The notes under the pieces are model-generated. The model did not search any database and was not told the DNA's origin. It worked only from the letters and a program-made list of their open reading frames with translations. A stretch of DNA of 64,000 bases from Firmicutes bacterium AM31-12AC. GTDB lineage: Bacteria; Bacillota; Clostridia; Lachnospirales; Lachnospiraceae. Position 1 is the first letter of the stretch; each line of letters opens with the position of its first letter. Positions 33,427-43,387 of this stretch are shown in pieces. Made by a program: the position numbers and the translations under genes. The stretch covers positions 1-64,000 of the forward strand of contig QUJA01000013.1 of assembly GCA_003480425.1 (NCBI GenBank), read 5' to 3'.

Positions 33427-35798
33427 TATTTTTCTCGTTTTACCTGAATATTTATTGTCTGCTCTGATATTCTATCTGCACTTACTGAAACATGAATTTC
33501 TCCCTCTTCATAACCAGTTCGTACAGCTATTAATGCTCTACCGCGATATGTTGTGTAGATACCTGAAATGAAACTGTTCTCTGTATTAGGTACAGCTGAA
33601 CCAAATCCCTGAAGAGTTCCTGCTCCGGATATCCGTACATTTATTTCTGTATCTGCATTCATTTTTAAGATTCCATTTTCTCCTACTAAGCTCAACTCGA
33701 TAAAGCAAAGATCCTGCCCATTTGGCCTAAGCTGCATTTTATCAGCCTCTAATTTTAGAGTTGTGTTTCCAGTAGCTGACTGCAACGCTGTTCTGCCAAT
33801 TTCCTTACCGGTTGCATCCAAATTAACTGCTTCGATTTTTCCAGGAATGTATTTCACATTTTTGAATATTGCCTTTCCTTCCTTTACTTTCTTTTTACCA
33901 AGACTTCTTCCATTTAAAATTAGTTCAGCACTGACTCCAGAAGCATATATAGTTATGTTGGTCTTGTTTCCGTCACAGTCTTCCCATGACCAACTTTCAA
34001 CGCAATCTGTATTGCGCCACATAGACATTGCTCTGGTATACTCAGGGAACTGCATCGGGTCAACTCCGATTGCTGGTTCATCTTGTAATCCCCAAATAAT
34101 TTTATTCCATGCTACTTCAGCCTGTGGAGTTCCGCAGATATCAATTACACCGCTTCCAGAGATAATCGGAAGTCCCTTATATGCATTTTCCTTTGTTTTC
34201 TTATGTACATAACGTATAGTTCCGAGACCTGTCTCTCCTAAGTAATCCCATCCAGTCCACATAAAATCACCTATTAAATTAGGGATAGATTTCACTAATT
34301 TCCAGTTACCATACAGTGTTTTAGGCAATGTTTCTGAACCCACAAAGCATTTATCCGGTCTTGTCTTGCTCTCCTTCTGATATCTGGAAGTAGCATAATT
34401 ATATCCAGCAATATCTAATATTGGAGAAAGTGAATCACAAACACTATCCGCAGCTTTTGACGAAGCCATTTTGTCAATCAGTCCTCCCATTTTATTCATA
34501 AGCACATTGTAAAAAGCACTAGTCGGCATAGAATCCATGCTCTGACTGCCATTCTTATTATCGCTATCAGAATAAAGACCTTTACCTTTTTTAGCCATTC
34601 CTGCAAGAAGCAAGTTCACCCCACAGGTAACAGGTCTGGTTTCATCGAACTCTCTGACATAATTTGCAATTTCATTACAAAGCTCCTGTCCTTTAACTGT
34701 ACCGAGTTCAGAAATTTCGTTTCCGATTGAATACATAATCACTGATGGATGATTATAATCCGTCTGGATCATAGATTCCACGTCCTGCTTCCACCATTTC
34801 AGGAAGTTCTCATTTGCCTGATCATATGGGTTCTTATGCACGAGCCAGTAATCCCAAGTCTCGTCCATTACATATATTCCAAGCTCGTCACACGCCTCGA
34901 GCAAATGTGAAGAAATCGGGTTATGAGAGCTTCGAATGGCATTAAATCCAGCTTCTTTCAGTATTTTGGCACGGCGATACTCTGCATCCCTGAAACTGCA
35001 TGCTCCAAGAATACCGTTATCATGGTGAACGCATGCTCCACGGAGTAAAGTATTTTTACCATTTACAAAGAATCCATTACCATTCCATGCAAGCGTTCGA
35101 ATTCCAAATCGCTTCATTACAGAGTCCAATAACTTTCCTGATTCAATTAACTCTACCTTGCATGAATAAAGAAAAGGGCTCTCCTCATCCCATGTTTTTG
35201 CATTAGGAATTTTCAAGGTTACATCATTACCATCTCCCTCAGCTACTACTACGTCATCTTCATATACCAATACATGTACACTACCTGTTCCATGCATTTC
35301 TGTTTTAATATGTACACTATCATTATTGGTTGTGGAAATTCTGACGCCATCCGGTAAAATATACGATTCTCCTGCTGTAAAAAGGCTTATATTCCTATAT
35401 ATTCCGGCACCAGAATAATATCTGGTATTCGGTGTATCTGCGTTATCCGCAATTATTTCAATTTCATTTTCTCCAGAATGAAGATGCTCGCTAAGTGATA
35501 TGTAATATGCTGCATATCCATATGGTCTCTCATCTATCATTTCACCATTTAATAGAATTTTTGAGTTCTGATAGATGCCCTCACAGTACATAATCACATT
35601 CTTATTTTCTTCATCATGGTTGAATTTCTTCTTATATGAATATTTTCCTCCATCGAAATAGGCACATGCTCCACCCGATGGATTTGATTTATCCCTGTTT
35701 TCCATAATCATGGCATCATGAGGAAGATTTACGATCTGCACCTCAGCACTTTTGTCGCTGTGAAATTCCCAGTCTCTATTAAAGTCTCTAATTTTCAT
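33426..35798 (-). CDS. GH2 family glycosidase (beta-galactosidase-like)
   Basis: About 790 residues with GH2 layout: jelly-roll N-domain (INLP-type VNLPHDAMIMENRD; GIYQNSKILLNGEMIDERPY), Ig-like domain, TIM barrel with acid/base Glu in VIMYSIGNEISELG (~residue 410), and nucleophile Glu in KCFVGSETLPKTLYGNW. A C-terminal beta domain (NGQDLCFIELSLVGENGIL) follows. No signal peptide, so it acts in the cytoplasm. The start is the ATG at 35798, behind GGAGGAG; the frame opens four codons earlier at a TTG. It is divergent from an AraC regulator that likely induces it. The NxK signature of glucuronidases is not seen, so galactosidase or a related activity is more likely. Confidence 0.87.
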   Translation of the reverse strand: MKIRDFNRDWEFHSDKSAEVQIVNLPHDAMIMENRDKSNPSGGACAYFDGGKYSYKKKFNHDEENKNVIMYCEGIYQNSKILLNGEMIDERPYGYAAYYISLSEHLHSGENEIEIIADNADTPNTRYYSGAGIYRNISLFTAGESYILPDGVRISTTNNDSVHIKTEMHGTGSVHVLVYEDDVVVAEGDGNDVTLKIPNAKTWDEESPFLYSCKVELIESGKLLDSVMKRFGIRTLAWNGNGFFVNGKNTLLRGACVHHDNGILGACSFRDAEYRRAKILKEAGFNAIRSSHNPISSHLLEACDELGIYVMDETWDYWLVHKNPYDQANENFLKWWKQDVESMIQTDYNHPSVIMYSIGNEISELGTVKGQELCNEIANYVREFDETRPVTCGVNLLLAGMAKKGKGLYSDSDNKNGSQSMDSMPTSAFYNVLMNKMGGLIDKMASSKAADSVCDSLSPILDIAGYNYATSRYQKESKTRPDKCFVGSETLPKTLYGNWKLVKSIPNLIGDFMWTGWDYLGETGLGTIRYVHKKTKENAYKGLPIISGSGVIDICGTPQAEVAWNKIIWGLQDEPAIGVDPMQFPEYTRAMSMWRNTDCVESWSWEDCDGNKTNITIYASGVSAELILNGRSLGKKKVKEGKAIFKNVKYIPGKIEAVNLDATGKEIGRTALQSATGNTTLKLEADKMQLRPNGQDLCFIELSLVGENGILKMNADTEINVRISGAGTLQGFGSAVPNTENSFISGIYTTYRGRALIAVRTGYEEGEIHVSVSADRISEQTINIQVKREK

Positions 35799-35955
35799 TT
35801 GCTCCTCCAAACTGTTTTTTCATTTAATTGTAAGTTACAATATATATTTTCAATGTTTCCTATTGTGTTTTATTATAAATGATGTATAATTTAAAAGATA
35901 CGTCATAATCAAGCATAAATTCATATTTTACAACATATTCAATAATGGAGGTATT

Positions 35956-37047
35956 ATGTTTTCTATTTTAGATACCAATACGTCACAAAACCACTATTTT
36001 GGAATGTCTTCTGGGATATTAAACCAGCTTCCATTTAACGAAATAATTAAAAGCATACCTGAGCAGCATCATCTGGATGGCCCTTTTAATCTATACTTTT
36101 CAACTCATCATCCTGATTCATCGGAGACTGCACTCATCATTATGCAATCATCCCCCATACAAAATATGTATGTAACACTGAATGCAAGAGAAATGGACAT
36201 ACAATCTCGTATGTCCACATTACACCGTCACGACTTTTACGAATTAATGTTTGTAATAGACGGTGATATTTACCAGAATATAGAAAATCTTCGACATTAC
36301 TATCCTCAAGGCAGCTGCTGTCTTATGAATAAAAATGTCTTTCATCAAGAAGAATACGGCGGTTATCATCGAATTGCCTTTTTACAATTCTCTGAAGAAT
36401 ACCTGTTACAGTTGATGGAAGCCCCTCGATATTTCACTAAAAAAGAAAATATCAAATCCAATCTATTCAATGATTTTCTTAATATCAATCATAAAAAGAA
36501 TTATTTTTCAGATAAGAATTATATAGATTTTATTCCATTGGAAACACCCATGTGGATTGATCAGAACATTCATGACCGATTTGAAAAAATATTATGGGAA
36601 ATCCAGTCACCTTCTATGGGATCTACCTTTCGCATAAATGCAATGATGCTCGAGCTTATCAGCTTGCTTTTTGATAATAAACATTATCACAATACGCCCT
36701 TACACTTTACCTCTAGTGCCGAGCAGGAGCTTTTTGATTCTATTACCAGATTTCTTGTGCAGCATAATGGCCGTGTGAGCCGCAAAGAATTAGAGACACA
36801 TTTCCACTATTCTGGAGATTATCTATATAAGATTACTCAAAAATTCACCGGGCTTTCGCTATTTGATTATGGTATGAAATTCTGCATGCAGAAAGCGTGC
36901 GATTTACTCATCACAACCGCCATGCCGATTGCAGATATTTGCCAGCAGCTTAGTTTTAGTAATCAAACCTATTTCTTCAAGAAATTCAAGGAATACCATG
37001 GGATGAGTCCGGCAAAGTATAGGAAGTTGAACCGATTGCAAAATTAA
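35956..37047 (+). CDS. AraC family transcriptional regulator
   Basis: A 363-residue protein with an N-terminal cupin-like sensor (LHRHDFYELMFVIDGDIYQN; HYYPQGSCCLMNKNVFHQ) and a C-terminal pair of HTH motifs (SRKELETHFHYSGDYLYKIT; MPIADICQQLSFSNQTYFFK, then KFKEYHGMSPAKYRK). GGAGGT precedes the ATG. It is divergent from the GH2 gene and is its probable activator. Confidence 0.92.
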   Translation: MFSILDTNTSQNHYFGMSSGILNQLPFNEIIKSIPEQHHLDGPFNLYFSTHHPDSSETALIIMQSSPIQNMYVTLNAREMDIQSRMSTLHRHDFYELMFVIDGDIYQNIENLRHYYPQGSCCLMNKNVFHQEEYGGYHRIAFLQFSEEYLLQLMEAPRYFTKKENIKSNLFNDFLNINHKKNYFSDKNYIDFIPLETPMWIDQNIHDRFEKILWEIQSPSMGSTFRINAMMLELISLLFDNKHYHNTPLHFTSSAEQELFDSITRFLVQHNGRVSRKELETHFHYSGDYLYKITQKFTGLSLFDYGMKFCMQKACDLLITTAMPIADICQQLSFSNQTYFFKKFKEYHGMSPAKYRKLNRLQN

Positions 37048-37061
37048 TTACATTGATCGAA

Positions 37062-37106
37062 TAAAGTAAAGACCATGGAAGAAAATCTCCATGGCTCTTA
37101 CTTTAT
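37062..37106. terminator. bidirectional terminator
   Basis: TAAAGTAAAGACCATGG and CCATGGCTCTTACTTTA form a long stem between the convergent AraC gene and the esterase remnant, whose stop codon lies within it. Confidence 0.75.
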
Positions 37107-37812
37107 TGTATAAACTTTCGTATCACTTCATATCGTTTCTCAAAAACTCTTTTTACAAGAGGACTCTTTAAATCTGCATCAAATCCATGATAAGAGCCTG
37201 AGATTACATTTAAATCTACGTCTACTCCGGCATTTTTTAACTTATTGGCATAAGCAATTGCCTCATCCCGTAAAGTATCAAATTGCTGTGGTTCTATATA
37301 AGCAGGCGGCAAATCATGTAACTCATTTTTCATAGGAATGGTATAGGTTTCCTTTTCAACACCACGGCTTAAATAAATACGCCACATTTGCTCATTGGAA
37401 TTTTTACTCCATGCAGCATCTTTATACTTCTCCATCGATTCATATTTTCCTCTTTCATTGTCACATACCGGATAAATAAGCATCTGACCACATAACGGAT
37501 AATGATTTCTGTCACGATTTAACAGCGCAATACCGGCAGCAAGACAACCACCAGCACTGTCCCCATACAGGAATACACGATTTTTGTCTACTTTTTCGGG
37601 GTAAACTCGTAAAAAGTAATACTTTTTTAATCAAAAGATTGACAGGTATCTTTTCTGACTTTTGCTATTTTGCTCTTATATGATGAGACCTGCTTACTGA
37701 AAAAACCGGCAACTTTTGCCAGACTGCCGTCTCTTACTTTTTCTTCCAGATTTATATTGCTAAAACTTATGGTTTTTCTCAATTCTTTACTATAAGGATA
37801 TTTCGACTTCAT
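37103..37812 (-). pseudogene. alpha/beta-hydrolase (esterase) with internal deletion
   Basis: The 5' part (MKSKYPYSKELRKTISFSNI ..., start 37812 with GGAG) ends at a stop after KVRKDTCQSFD (37627). The 3' part, in another frame, begins around LRVYPEKVDKNRVFLYGDSA with the intact GDSAGG nucleophile elbow and runs through MLIYPV and SGSYHGFD (catalytic His) to 37103. The stretch with the HGGG oxyanion motif is missing, so a deletion rather than a point mutation broke it. The family is Abhydrolase_3 (acetyl esterase-like). It overlaps the end of the GH78 gene; the pair may once have removed acetyl and rhamnosyl groups together. Confidence 0.75.
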
Positions 37813-40492
37813 ATCTATATTCTCCACTTCCTACATCATGAACAGTACCATCCGGCAATTCGATAGTTGCAACTGTATTACATGGAACTACCGTGTGCAA
37901 TGAAAAAATATTTTTCTTCTCAGATTTTGTTATATTCCATTCACAGACTACTGTACCCTGCTCCGTTCTGTAACTTCTACTGCTGGAACTAATCTTTCCA
38001 TCTAGCTTCGGTGCAATACGAAAGTGTTTAAAACCGGCACCCTTTGTATCAATACCTCCTACTGTACGGAAGATCCAGTCTGCAACAGCACCAAATGCAT
38101 AGTGATTAAAGCTTAAGTTACCGGGATTTCCGTCATCATCATAGCCATTGCAGTTTTCCCATATCGTTGTACCGCCCGCATCTACCTCGTATAACCAGGA
38201 AGGCTTTTTTGACTGCCACAGCAGCGTATAAGCGAGATCTATTCGTCCGATTTTGCATAGTGCATCAAGCAGATACGGTGTGGTCAGAAATCCTGTATCC
38301 ATACACATATCGTTATTCTCAATAGACTTTACAAGATTTCCAGCAAAAGTCTCTTTATGTTCTTCCGGAACCAGATTGAAATAAATTGGGAGTACATATG
38401 CTCCCATCAGATTCGAAGGCATAGAACCATCTTCTTTTATAACACCTTTTTGAATGGCTTCCTTCATGTGGTCCGCAATATCCTGATATTTTTTCATGTC
38501 AGACAAATATAAAATGTTGTCATCGGTCTCTTCAGAAAGAATTTCAGCAATCTTCGCAAAGGTATGAACCGAATTCCATCCAAAAATCGGAGCAGTGTAG
38601 CAGGAACTCATACTCATAATATTTTTCAGGTTTTTCATATCCAGACCATTTTTGCTCTGACTTGGAATCAACCATTCTCCATAGTGATAACCGGTATCCC
38701 AGAGATATTTCTCAATATCATCAGGAATGGTACTGTCTTTGGGTTTATTGGATGCTGCCTGAAGAATTATGTAGTCACACCAGCGTCTCACACAGTAATA
38801 CTGTTGTCTCAGGATATCTGTATTTCCTGTAATCTCATACATAGAATACGGAACAATCACAGCAGCATCCCCCCAGCCGGAAGAAGTTCCTGAACCTTTT
38901 ACCCCGTACATCATACTCATCAGTTTGCCCATGGAAGGATAATTTCCATCCTGCGGAACTACCATGGGAATAATCCCATACTCATCCTGATCACATTCCA
39001 TATTGTACAGCCAACGAGTAAAGAAAGCGGTGCAGTCTTCGTTCAGAAGAGCTGTTCTGGAATAAACAAGCATATCTCCTGTCCATCCTGCTTTTTCCCG
39101 CTGTGGGCAGTCTGTCGGCACAGAAAGCATATTAGCGCATTGAGACCATCTGATATTTTCGTAGAGACGATTCAGACGTTCATCTGATGTCTTAAAAGTA
39201 CCGAGATTTTCCTTTTTTGTTGATACGACACATGCCGTAAACTCTTCTGCTTTCGGCTCAATTCCGGTAACACGCACATAGCGGAAACCATGGTATGTAA
39301 AATGAGGTTCATAAGTGGCTGAAGTTCCATCACAGACATAAACCTCCTTCTGGTCAACGCCTTTTCCCACGCCGCCGGCTCCCTGAATATTGTTAAAGAA
39401 ATTTCCCTGCTTGTCCAGTATCTCACAATGTTCTAAGGTAATCTGTGTTCCCTTTGGAGCATTTACCTTCATACGGACAAATCCTGCAATATTCTGTCCA
39501 AAATCCAGAATCCATTCTCCTTTCGGACTTTTCGTCAGCCGGGAAACAGGAAGTTCATTCACGATCATGACGGGCTCTCCAATCTGAGAAACCAGACTCT
39601 CATATCCATAATTTGCTTCCATGCAGGAAATCCATCCGGAATCCATAAAGTCTGCACAATTCCAGTTTTTTATCTGCTTATTCGCATCATAATATTCTCC
39701 TGCATACAAATCTGCAGACAGAACGGGACCGTTGGAACATTTCACATCCTCATCAGAGATAATCATATCCATTGAACCATCCGGGTAAGTAATTTCCAAC
39801 TGAAAGAGTACTGCATGTGCATAGTCCATTTTTTTCATATTGGGCAATGACTGAGGACATAAATACCATCCATCCCCCACATGCATGCCAATGGCATTCG
39901 ACCCTTCTGTCAATTGCTCTGTCACATCATAAGTCTGGTAGCACAGATATTTCTCATAAACGGTATGTTCCGGAGCCAGAAGACGGGAATCTGCCCGGCT
40001 TCCATTCAGATATAATTCATAAGCACCATGACAGGTAGCATACAGACGGGCTTTCACAGGTTTATCTTTCAGTGCAAATTGTTTACGGAAAAGAGTGGCA
40101 GGCTGTTGTTTCCCAAATCCTGGCTTTCCTTTTTTTCTTTTTCCAGGAGCCTTCACCCATTTTGCAGACCAGTCACTTTCTGATAAGAAACCTGTCTCAA
40201 AAGAAGATGTGGCAGTCGCAGTATTTCCGTGATTATCCAAAACATGCACAGTCCATAGATACCTCATTTTACTCTGTAATTTTGCTCCTTTATACGGAAT
40301 ATAGGCATTGCGACTGCTTTCAACAACCCCCGAGTCATATATGCAGTTCCCCACAGAATCCTTTATTGTGAGCTGATAAGACTCCTGCACGGTATTCGGA
40401 ATATCACTTTCCATCATCCAGGAAAAATATGGCACAACATCGATAGCGAGAGGTTTTTCCATGTGAAGCACTTTCAGATTTTTAACTAACAT
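37790..40492 (-). CDS. GH78 alpha-L-rhamnosidase
   Basis: A 900-residue intracellular GH78. N-terminal beta domains (RARLYATCHGAYELYLNGS-type; LLAPEHTVYEKYLCYQTYDV) lead to ILDFGQNIAGFVRMKV (~residue 325) and the (alpha/alpha)6 barrel with SVPTDCPQREKAGWTGDMLV (~residue 455), the family's catalytic stretch, and WLYEVDAGGTTIWENCNG. It removes terminal alpha-L-rhamnose from plant glycans or flavonoid glycosides. AAAGGAGG precedes the start. It is divergent from an AraC gene. Confidence 0.92.
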   Translation of the reverse strand: MLVKNLKVLHMEKPLAIDVVPYFSWMMESDIPNTVQESYQLTIKDSVGNCIYDSGVVESSRNAYIPYKGAKLQSKMRYLWTVHVLDNHGNTATATSSFETGFLSESDWSAKWVKAPGKRKKGKPGFGKQQPATLFRKQFALKDKPVKARLYATCHGAYELYLNGSRADSRLLAPEHTVYEKYLCYQTYDVTEQLTEGSNAIGMHVGDGWYLCPQSLPNMKKMDYAHAVLFQLEITYPDGSMDMIISDEDVKCSNGPVLSADLYAGEYYDANKQIKNWNCADFMDSGWISCMEANYGYESLVSQIGEPVMIVNELPVSRLTKSPKGEWILDFGQNIAGFVRMKVNAPKGTQITLEHCEILDKQGNFFNNIQGAGGVGKGVDQKEVYVCDGTSATYEPHFTYHGFRYVRVTGIEPKAEEFTACVVSTKKENLGTFKTSDERLNRLYENIRWSQCANMLSVPTDCPQREKAGWTGDMLVYSRTALLNEDCTAFFTRWLYNMECDQDEYGIIPMVVPQDGNYPSMGKLMSMMYGVKGSGTSSGWGDAAVIVPYSMYEITGNTDILRQQYYCVRRWCDYIILQAASNKPKDSTIPDDIEKYLWDTGYHYGEWLIPSQSKNGLDMKNLKNIMSMSSCYTAPIFGWNSVHTFAKIAEILSEETDDNILYLSDMKKYQDIADHMKEAIQKGVIKEDGSMPSNLMGAYVLPIYFNLVPEEHKETFAGNLVKSIENNDMCMDTGFLTTPYLLDALCKIGRIDLAYTLLWQSKKPSWLYEVDAGGTTIWENCNGYDDDGNPGNLSFNHYAFGAVADWIFRTVGGIDTKGAGFKHFRIAPKLDGKISSSSRSYRTEQGTVVCEWNITKSEKKNIFSLHTVVPCNTVATIELPDGTVHDVGSGEYRYEVEISL

Positions 40493-40605
40493 TTTAGCAT
40501 CCTCCTTTTATTATTTGCTTCATTATAGTATAATTTATACATTGATTTTAGATATTTTATTGCTGTATAACTATTGAAAATTGCTGTTTTAAAGGAGGAG
40601 CATAT

Positions 40606-41568
40606 ATGTTTGAACATATTTATTTCTTTACTCATCAGACAGATGGAGAAAATCAGGATGTGCTGAAAGATGAAGCTTATCAGAAAATGGTGAAAATGCA
40701 CCATCTTCCTTCGGCAAAAGACACATCATTCTGTATTGATGGAAAATCCCGTTATCTTCTGCAGCATCCACTGTCCCTGGAAAAGCAAAAATACTTAATG
40801 TATCTACAGTCTTTTTCTTATATGGACACTGGAGCTTCTTACTATACGAAACGCAGTAATTACCCATCCATTCTGCTACTGTATACCTATGAGGGAATAG
40901 GGGAACTGATTTACAGGGGACAGCGTTATACATTGCGAAAAGGAGACGGTTTTGTCATCGACTGCAGAGAAGCACAATTCTACAAAACCATGGGCAATCA
41001 CTGGTGCCATTCTGATCTGCACTTTTGGGGAGGTCAATCTGCGCTTTTTTACAACGAAAATTTTGCAAATAAACCACCTGTATTTCACTGCACACAGCAA
41101 AAATCTTTTCAAACACAATTAGAGAAGATTCTGAGAATGCAAAACGAACCGGTGATCAATCGTGATTTTTATATTTCTTTTGAATTGGAGAAAATGCTCT
41201 TTTATATTTTAGAATGCCTGAAAGAATTTCATAATACTGAAGAAATACCTGATACGATCAGTCTTCTTCAAAATTACCTGGAACATCATTTTGCGCAGGA
41301 TATTACGTTAGAAGCCATGGCAGGTTTTACAGGAATCAGTAAATATCATTTATGCAGGCAATTCAAGAAATATACAGGCTTTTCTCCCAGAGAATATCTC
41401 ATACATCTGCGGTTGCTTCAGGCACAGATGTTATTGCAGTCTACGGAAATTCCCTGTTATAAAATCGGGATTATGGTGGGATTTGCAAATGAAGCAAATT
41501 TTATTCAGCATTTTAAAAAAGCATTTGATATGACCCCCGGAGAATACCGGAATACGATAAAAAATTGA
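40606..41568 (+). CDS. AraC family transcriptional regulator
   Basis: A 320-residue protein with a cupin sensor (YEGIGELIYRGQRYTLRKGD) and C-terminal HTH pair (ITLEAMAGFTGISKYHLCRQ; GIMVGFANEANFIQHFKKAF, then MTPGEYR). AAAGGAGGAG precedes the ATG. It is divergent from the GH78 gene across 113 bp and is its likely regulator. Confidence 0.92.
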   Translation: MFEHIYFFTHQTDGENQDVLKDEAYQKMVKMHHLPSAKDTSFCIDGKSRYLLQHPLSLEKQKYLMYLQSFSYMDTGASYYTKRSNYPSILLLYTYEGIGELIYRGQRYTLRKGDGFVIDCREAQFYKTMGNHWCHSDLHFWGGQSALFYNENFANKPPVFHCTQQKSFQTQLEKILRMQNEPVINRDFYISFELEKMLFYILECLKEFHNTEEIPDTISLLQNYLEHHFAQDITLEAMAGFTGISKYHLCRQFKKYTGFSPREYLIHLRLLQAQMLLQSTEIPCYKIGIMVGFANEANFIQHFKKAFDMTPGEYRNTIKN

Positions 41569-41629
41569 ATAGAGCTTATAAAATCACATCCCCCCTCATT
41601 TCACATATTACCTATGAACCAGTATCCCT

Positions 41630-42658
41630 CTACCTCTGCACTCTTCCACTTCCATCACTGTTCATAAGTGCCAGTACTTCTTTTTCCGTCGTATAATTGA
41701 TGTCCCCAGGCATCGTATGTTTAATCGCAGATGCTGCAATGGCAAATTCCAGTGCATCCGGAATACTCATTTTAGAAAGATATCCATGTAGAAATCCTGC
41801 TGCGAAGGAATCACCTCCGCCTACGCGGTCAACAATATGAAGTGGATACGAACTTCCTGTATAGAGTCCTTCTTCGCTGCATACTGCTGCTGATAATGTA
41901 TTATCAGAAGCACTGATACTTTTTCTCAATGTCGTGATCAGGCACTTCAACTGATATTTTTCCAACACTTTTTTCATATTTTCTTCATTTACACAGATAC
42001 TATAATCTCCGTCAATCAGATCCACTCCCGGAACTGAATATCCGAGACATTTTGCTGCATCTCTTGCATTTCCAAAACAGATGTCTACATACTTCATCAT
42101 TTCTGCAAGAGATTTCTGCTTTCCTTCAATATCTTCTGTCCAAAGTCTCGCTCTGTAATTCAAATCAAAAGATGTCGTAACTCCATACTTTTTTGCTTTT
42201 TTCAAAGCTTCTAGTGTAAGTAACGATGTATCCTTACTAAGGACCGGGGTGATTCCTGATACATGAAATAAATCTGCATTTTTAAATACGCTTTCAAAAT
42301 TAAATTCTTCTGCCTTTGCCTCTGTAATCGCAGAATCCTGTCTGTCATATATGACGCTTGACGGACGGACAGATGCTCCGTTTTCAAGAAAATAAATTCC
42401 CAGACGCTTTCCTCCTCGAGCAATCTGTGAGCAATCTACGCCGACTTTCTGCAGCTGTCCAATTGCAGCATCACCAAGCGGATGATCTGGAAGTTTGGAA
42501 AGAAATACAGCCTGATGGCCAAATTGCGCAAGTGATGCTGCGACATTTGCCTCTGCACCTCCATAACAGACATCAAATAACTGTGCCTGTCCAAATCTCT
42601 GATTTCCGGGAGGAGAAAGTCTCAACATGATTTCTCCAAGTGTAACAACCTTTGCCAT
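41630..42658 (-). CDS. kdgK: 2-keto-3-deoxygluconate kinase (PfkB family)
   Basis: A 342-residue PfkB sugar kinase. GGAEANVAASLAQFGHQAVF is the N-terminal signature; VDRVGGGDSFAAGFLHGYL (~residue 290) carries the catalytic Asp. It phosphorylates KDG to KDPG. It lies 11 nt after the aldolase gene, the last step-pair of the hexuronate operon. Confidence 0.9.
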   Translation of the reverse strand: MAKVVTLGEIMLRLSPPGNQRFGQAQLFDVCYGGAEANVAASLAQFGHQAVFLSKLPDHPLGDAAIGQLQKVGVDCSQIARGGKRLGIYFLENGASVRPSSVIYDRQDSAITEAKAEEFNFESVFKNADLFHVSGITPVLSKDTSLLTLEALKKAKKYGVTTSFDLNYRARLWTEDIEGKQKSLAEMMKYVDICFGNARDAAKCLGYSVPGVDLIDGDYSICVNEENMKKVLEKYQLKCLITTLRKSISASDNTLSAAVCSEEGLYTGSSYPLHIVDRVGGGDSFAAGFLHGYLSKMSIPDALEFAIAASAIKHTMPGDINYTTEKEVLALMNSDGSGRVQR

Positions 42659-42669
42659 GATTTCTCCTC

Positions 42670-43317
42670 CTATTTTAATTTCTTCCTTGCCTCTGAAACG
42701 AGTTCTACCGCTTCACGGACCAGTTTTTCAATTTCATCATATTTTCCTTCACATATCAGATCCTTTTTCACCATCCAGCTTCCGCCGCATGCAAGAATTG
42801 CCGGACACTCTAAATAACTACTTACATTCTTTGGATTGATCCCTCCTGTCGGCATGAATCTTATATTAGAATACGGAGCTGAAATTGCTTTAATATAATT
42901 CAGTCCACCTGCCGGTTCTGCCGGGAAAAATTTCACAACACTAAGCCCAAACTCCATAGCCACTTCTACATCACTTGGTGTAGAACATCCGGGAATGATT
43001 GGAATTCCTCGTTTCACACAATAATCTACGACTGTAGGATTTAATCCCGGGCTGACAATGAATTTTGCTCCCGCTTCAACTGCTCTGTTTACCTGATCTG
43101 TTGTAAGTACAGTTCCGGCACCAACAAGCATCTGAGGATATTTTTCTGACATCACACGGATAGCCTCTTCTGCTGCTTGTGTTCTGAATGTAACTTCAGC
43201 ACATGGAATTCCACCATCACACAAAGCTTTCGCAAGCGGAGCAGCATCTTCGGCCTGGTCCAGAACAACAACCGGTATAATTCCTGTTTCTTTAATTTTT
43301 GAATAAATATTCTCCAT
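42670..43317 (-). CDS. eda: KDPG/KHG aldolase
   Basis: A 215-residue class I aldolase. CAEVTFRTQAAEEAI carries the Glu base, MLVGAGTVLT follows, the Schiff-base Lys is in LSVVKFFPAEPAGGLNYIKA, and FMPTGGINPKNVSSYL binds phosphate. It splits KDPG into pyruvate and glyceraldehyde-3-phosphate. Confidence 0.93.
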   Translation of the reverse strand: MENIYSKIKETGIIPVVVLDQAEDAAPLAKALCDGGIPCAEVTFRTQAAEEAIRVMSEKYPQMLVGAGTVLTTDQVNRAVEAGAKFIVSPGLNPTVVDYCVKRGIPIIPGCSTPSDVEVAMEFGLSVVKFFPAEPAGGLNYIKAISAPYSNIRFMPTGGINPKNVSSYLECPAILACGGSWMVKKDLICEGKYDEIEKLVREAVELVSEARKKLK

Positions 43318-43347
43318 CTTCTATAATCTCCTCTATCTATATACAAC

Positions 43348-43376
43348 AGCCGGCAGAATTACTTATCCTGCCGGCT
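43348..43376 (-). promoter_or_regulatory. hairpin between uxaC and eda
   Basis: AGCCGGCAG and CTGCCGGCT form a perfect 9-bp stem with an 11-nt loop. No T-run follows on the minus strand, so it may tune mRNA stability or act as a weak terminator inside the operon. Confidence 0.5.
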
Positions 43377-43387
43377 TCATTTATAAG

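Noticed and set aside
33426-35798. First GH2 as a beta-glucuronidase
   Set aside because: No NxK motif at the expected place after the nucleophile; galactosidase-like reading preferred.
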